From positions 1,116,001-1,180,000 of the forward strand of contig CP103032.1 in the NCBI GenBank assembly GCA_024752435.1: a DNA stretch of 64,000 nt. Direction: 5' to 3'. Every line of letters begins with the position of its first letter. The first letter of the stretch is position 1. The notes below the pieces were generated by a model. The model ran no database searches. It was not told the origin of the DNA and saw only the letters and a list, made by a program, of their open reading frames with translations. This document shows positions 60,157 to 64,000 of the stretch, in pieces. Origin of the DNA: Allantophomopsis cytisporea. Its lineage: Eukaryota > Ascomycota > Leotiomycetes > Phacidiales > Phacidiaceae. The position numbers were made by a program, and so were the translations under genes.

Positions 60157-63100
60157 TCATGATGCAGTTTCAGCCAAGTGATTGGCAGCCTATAAATGGT
60201 CAGTTAAGATCGTTGGTAAAGAGATGCAATGTCAAAATACCCTTTGAAGGTTGTAATCATATTTCTCCAAAGCAGCCAAAGCCTTATCTCTTGGATAGCC
60301 GATGCTAGTCAAGCTTTTGAGAATGGGGTCATCATGCTCACCAGCTTCGGTCAAAGCTCTACCCAGAGCAGGTCTCTCTTCCTTTGCTGGAGCGGCTAAC
60401 GTACCGTTACTCTGCTTTGGTGGCTCAGTTGCGTCTTGGCCTATAGATGGGAATGCAGAGGCAGAGGCATCAGTAGCGGGCGGCTTATCAAGACCTGCAA
60501 AGATAGCATCCCAATCATGGTTGTCCTGAGTGGCTGGTACTGCTGATGATGTAGCAGCTCCTTGAGATCCCGAATTGGCTGGAGCAGCAAAATCGCTAAA
60601 GCCACTGCTGCTGTTTTGTGCAGCGTGCTCGCTCTTTGATGCTGTAGGACTATCAAACATTGGGTTGAAGTCATCAGTTCCAGAACGTTCCATAGTCGTT
60701 GCAAGATCATCATCCGCATCACCTTCTTTAGCTTCTTCTAAATCATCAAATTCGTCATCAAAATCATCGAATGCAGCCTTTGGCGGCTGTACCGGATGGG
60801 ACAAAGAACCTCCCTGGTTTGCACCAAATAAAGATTGACCGCCACTAGAAGGTGGTTCGCCATTGAAGGTATGTTCCGCTGATGGAGCTTCAGAGGAAGT
60901 TGGGTCTTCTCGTGCTGGAAGAAGGCCATCAAACTGACTAGTAGATGTGACAGCCTTGGCTTCAGACGGTGAGACAGTCTGGTCATAGGATGGAGGTGAT
61001 GGGAAAGCAGAGACCGGTGGAGGTAGAGCACTAGTGGTTGCCGCGTCTGGGGTGACTCCGGTCGGATCACGACTCTCAGTTGCAGCAATAGTGGAGGTTG
61101 CAGTGGCACTGGCTTTACGAGCATGAGCTGGAGATGAAGCAGTGAAGTCATCATCAAAACCGCCGCTCTCGCTAGCACTGTCACTATCATCATCAGGGTC
61201 CAGTTCAGCGATAGGTGGGAACTCTGAGTTGTGAGCGGGCTTTGGCTGGCTTCCGAAAGAGGTGAATGAATCACCAGTGTTTTGTCGTTCCTGAGGCTTG
61301 GTTGAACCACCAAACCCTGCAAAAGCAGAGTCAAAGTCATCCTTTGATGCTACACTTTTCTCTTGTGGAGCAGCAAAAGGATCACCAGCAGCTTGCTCAC
61401 TTAAGGTGCTTCCACCAGTTGGTGTGGCTACCACTTGGGAATGCTCATCGCCCGGAAATGCTCCAGGAATCGAGTCGCTGTGACTAGGATGATGACTGCC
61501 AGTCATAATCTGATGTGCAGCAGAAGCTGTTGATTGTGGCGAAAGAGCACTTGCCACTCCAGTCTGTCCTTCAGCAGAAGATCCCGTTGGAGGCGTACCG
61601 GCGTACTCTGGGGTGTCTACTTCACTGGCATCCCCGAATCGGCTGGCTGGTGCAGAAACCTGGCGAGATGATGTCAATGAATTGCCTCCATCAAAGGGAA
61701 ATGGTAGTAGTCCTGAACCGATCTGGTGAGATGCAGTCGGAGGTGAATTAGGGACCTCAGGAGACTCGGGAAAAGAAATGGGTGGGGTAGAAATTGAACC
61801 TTGTAAGTCACTTACTTCACGGTTGTGAATCGGTAGTGTGGAAGCTGAGCCTTCAAGGTTCTCAGAGCTTTCTTGCTTGAAAGACGTTGGTGGAGGTCCT
61901 TCGGCACCTGGCGTAGAAGTTGAGAAGGAAGGGCCAAAAACGCTATCAAATGAATTGTCTGTGTGAGGCTGTGCAGCAGGAGACTGAAACGCGGAGCCAG
62001 CTGTCTCGGATTGTCGTCGGAAGAAAGGATTGTTGGCACTCATGGATGAGAGTGCTGGGCTGACGACGTTGGCTGTTGGACTTGCGACTCTTGGCTGCTC
62101 GTTAAGGGCGCGAGTATCCTCCTCGATACTTTTGTTAAGATCGGCTTCTTCAGACTTGAGCTTGTCACGCTCGCCTTCAACTGTTGACAACTGCTTCTTA
62201 TGGATGGCTACACGTCCTTTTTGTTGGCGAGCATCAAATCTAAGCTTCTCCAGCTGAGGTTTCAATTGCGCAATCTCTGCGTTCACAACTCTCATTCTCT
62301 CCTTCAAGTTGGCATTTTCTTGTAGATCAGCCTGAAGAGCTGTATTAACTTGTTGGTGTTGTGTCTGAAGATCTTGGTATGATCCTTCAACCATAGCCAT
62401 TTCCTGTTGAAGTTTTGCAGTCTCGGCACGGGACGCTGTCAATCGCTCTTTCAAGCTGTTAACATCCTTGACCTCCTTCTCGTACAGAGATCTGAGTTGA
62501 GACAGACGAAGTTCAAAATCCCGCTTCTGTGAGCTTGCATTGTTCAGCTCATTTTGCGATGTGGCACGCTGTCCTTGGACTTCCTGCATCTGTTGTGAGA
62601 GGTTTCCGACCTGGTTCGACAAGTTCGCAAGCTCAGAGGTTTCATTAGTAAGGTTCTTGCTGACCTCAGGATCGTTGTCACCCAAAAGATCATCCACAGC
62701 GGATGGCTGCGGTGGTGGCACTCCACGGTTTTGTGGCGTGGCTGATGTGTTTGATCCACCGGTAGCAGTGTACGTTAGAGCCTGACCAAAGCTCGAAGAA
62801 GGTACGAATGGCTTCCCAAATCCAGTGGATTGTGGAGGTAGTGGTGAAGCAGAAAGTGGGGAAGTTGGGACTCTGGGATTACCAAATGGATCACCACTAA
62901 AGGATGCTGAGCCTCCAGTTGGGAGTGGGACTTGAGCAGGGGCCGGCGCTGGCGCTGACGGGCCTGGTGATGAAAGAGCATCTAGGCCAAAGAGGTCATC
63001 AGCTGCCGACTTAGGCATTGAAGGGGCACTTGTCTCGAAGTCGGGAGCTGTAGCTTGCACTGGTGGTCGCACTTGATTTCGCATGCTGGGAGGAATCAGG

Positions 63101-64000
63101 TTTAGTGGGAGAGTAGATGGGAGGGTGTCTCGTCCATCGCGTTTACTCCGTTGTTGACGGATCAAGTACATTGCCACAGCAAACTCGTCCCTATTGAGAT
63201 GTCCTTCAGAGTTGATGTCTGCAAGGTCCCAGATCTGTGCCAATACATCCTCGGAGAGCTTCGATTCGCTAAAGAAAGGCACTGCCTCATCACCAGTGAT
63301 ATAACCTTTGTTTGCACGATCAAGGCCAGAGTAAATACCGTCGAATCGCTGTTTGTCTATTGGACTAATTGCCCAGTCACCAGTAGTCTGCGCGCTTTGT
63401 GGGGGAGCACCAAAGGCGGAGCGGCCCAAAGGACTCCCAGTACGCGCATTCTGACCAGTAAATTGCCTAGGTACCCCTGTGAGTTGAGGCGCCAGGGGAC
63501 CACCACTTGACATTTGTCGGGTAGCTGGTCGTCTTGATGCAGCATCATATAGACCTGGGGGAAGGATATTAGGTAAAGCTCGAAGTTGGCCCGACTTCAT
63601 CGATGCCAGCAAATGCATAGCAATTGTGAATTCTGTGACATTCAATGCTCCACGCTGCTCAACATCTGCCAACGCCCAGATCTTTCCCAGTGTCTCATTT
63701 GGTAGACCAGCTCGCTCGAAGATCGTTTTGGCTTGGTCTGCTGGTAAAATTCCATTAACTGCTCCTGATTTGTCGAAGAGACCGGCATATTGGGTGACCT
63801 TATCGGGTGTCAATGGTGGCACTCTGATTGGTCCACCTCCGCTGGCTTGTGGCTGTAATGCGCTTGGAGGGGGTCCTGGTGGTGGTTGTATAGCTCCTCC
63901 TGGTGGTCCTCCATCAAAGCGAGGAAGAGGGGCTGGTCGAAATGCGAGTTCTGGTGTTGGTTCTCTACCTGCTTGGTAGTGTCCAATCAACCTCATAACC
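60157..64000 (-). CDS. EDE1: EH-domain endocytic scaffold Ede1 (Eps15-like), cut by the right edge
   Basis: Predicted early endocytic site scaffold, binding NPF-containing cargo adaptors. The gene continues beyond base 64000: the frame is open there and the visible sequence begins inside the tail of the first EH domain (VMRLIGHYQAGREPT), so the ATG at 63996 is not the true start. A large exon runs to 60241, then a 51-bp intron (60190-60240), then a short last exon 60157-60189. Relative to that internal Met, a second EH domain lies at about 62-155 and a third at about 210-310, each with EF-hand-like ADV or ADI...G segments. A coiled coil at about 450-640 contains many Gln/Leu heptads, then a long Ser/Pro/Thr-rich disordered part with FG- and NPF-like motifs. 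The C-terminus is a UBA domain, completed by the last exon (ending AANHLAETAS). Confidence 0.95.

Noticed and set aside
60232..63996. EDE1 read as a complete 1254-residue ORF starting at 63996 and ending at 60232
   Set aside because: The start falls inside the first EH domain and the end reads into an intron; a last exon completes the UBA domain and the gene continues off the right edge.

Overview
The window is nuclear DNA of a filamentous ascomycete. Genes carry many short GT-AG introns of about 45-110 bp with CTAAC/CTRAC-like branch points, intergenic spaces are 0.3-2 kb, and protein content is typical of Pezizomycotina: a dynein-adaptor Hook protein, an EH-domain Ede1, a secreted class 3 lipase, and a coproporphyrinogen oxidase with a mitochondrial-type N-terminus. 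Protein character and base composition remind me of Leotiomycetes (Sclerotinia/Botrytis relatives), but that placement is inference.

Layout. The left part (1-12.9 kb) holds the 5' end of an unrecognised minus-strand gene, a forkhead/FHA transcription factor (minus), a TRP-type vacuolar cation channel of the Yvc1 family (plus) and a Ran1/Ksp1-type protein kinase (minus). From about 11.3 to 23.9 kb no convincing coding gene is visible. This 12.7-kb stretch has several microsatellites in its left half and AT-rich sequence in its right half. The middle (23.9-35.7 kb) carries a fructosamine-3-kinase-like gene, a small two-helix membrane protein, a Hook protein with an apparent alternative terminal exon, a secreted class 3 lipase and a SWIM zinc-finger protein.

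The right half (35.9-64 kb) is denser and mostly housekeeping: proteasome lid subunit Rpn8 divergent from adenylate kinase Adk1, two small unrecognised ORFs 8 bp apart, the mitochondrial GTP/GDP carrier Ggc1, Atg8, coproporphyrinogen oxidase Hem13, RNA polymerase III subunit Rpc82 divergent from complex III subunit Qcr2, ATP synthase epsilon Atp15, the NatC subunit Mak10/Naa35, a Gfo/Idh/MocA oxidoreductase, and Ede1 running off the right edge. Between 37.6 and 52.6 kb, five nuclear genes for mitochondrial or energy functions (ADK1, GGC1, HEM13, QCR2, ATP15) lie close together.

I assembled exon structures by hand from splice signals, reading-frame continuity and recognisable protein sequence. 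I see no transposon, CRISPR-like array, rRNA or convincing tRNA, and nothing that looks like a wholly new multi-gene system. The most interesting signals are the alternative 3' end of the Hook gene, the two closely spaced small ORFs at 39.9-41.0 kb, an Atg8 intron whose retention would remove the lipidation glycine, and the large region without genes.
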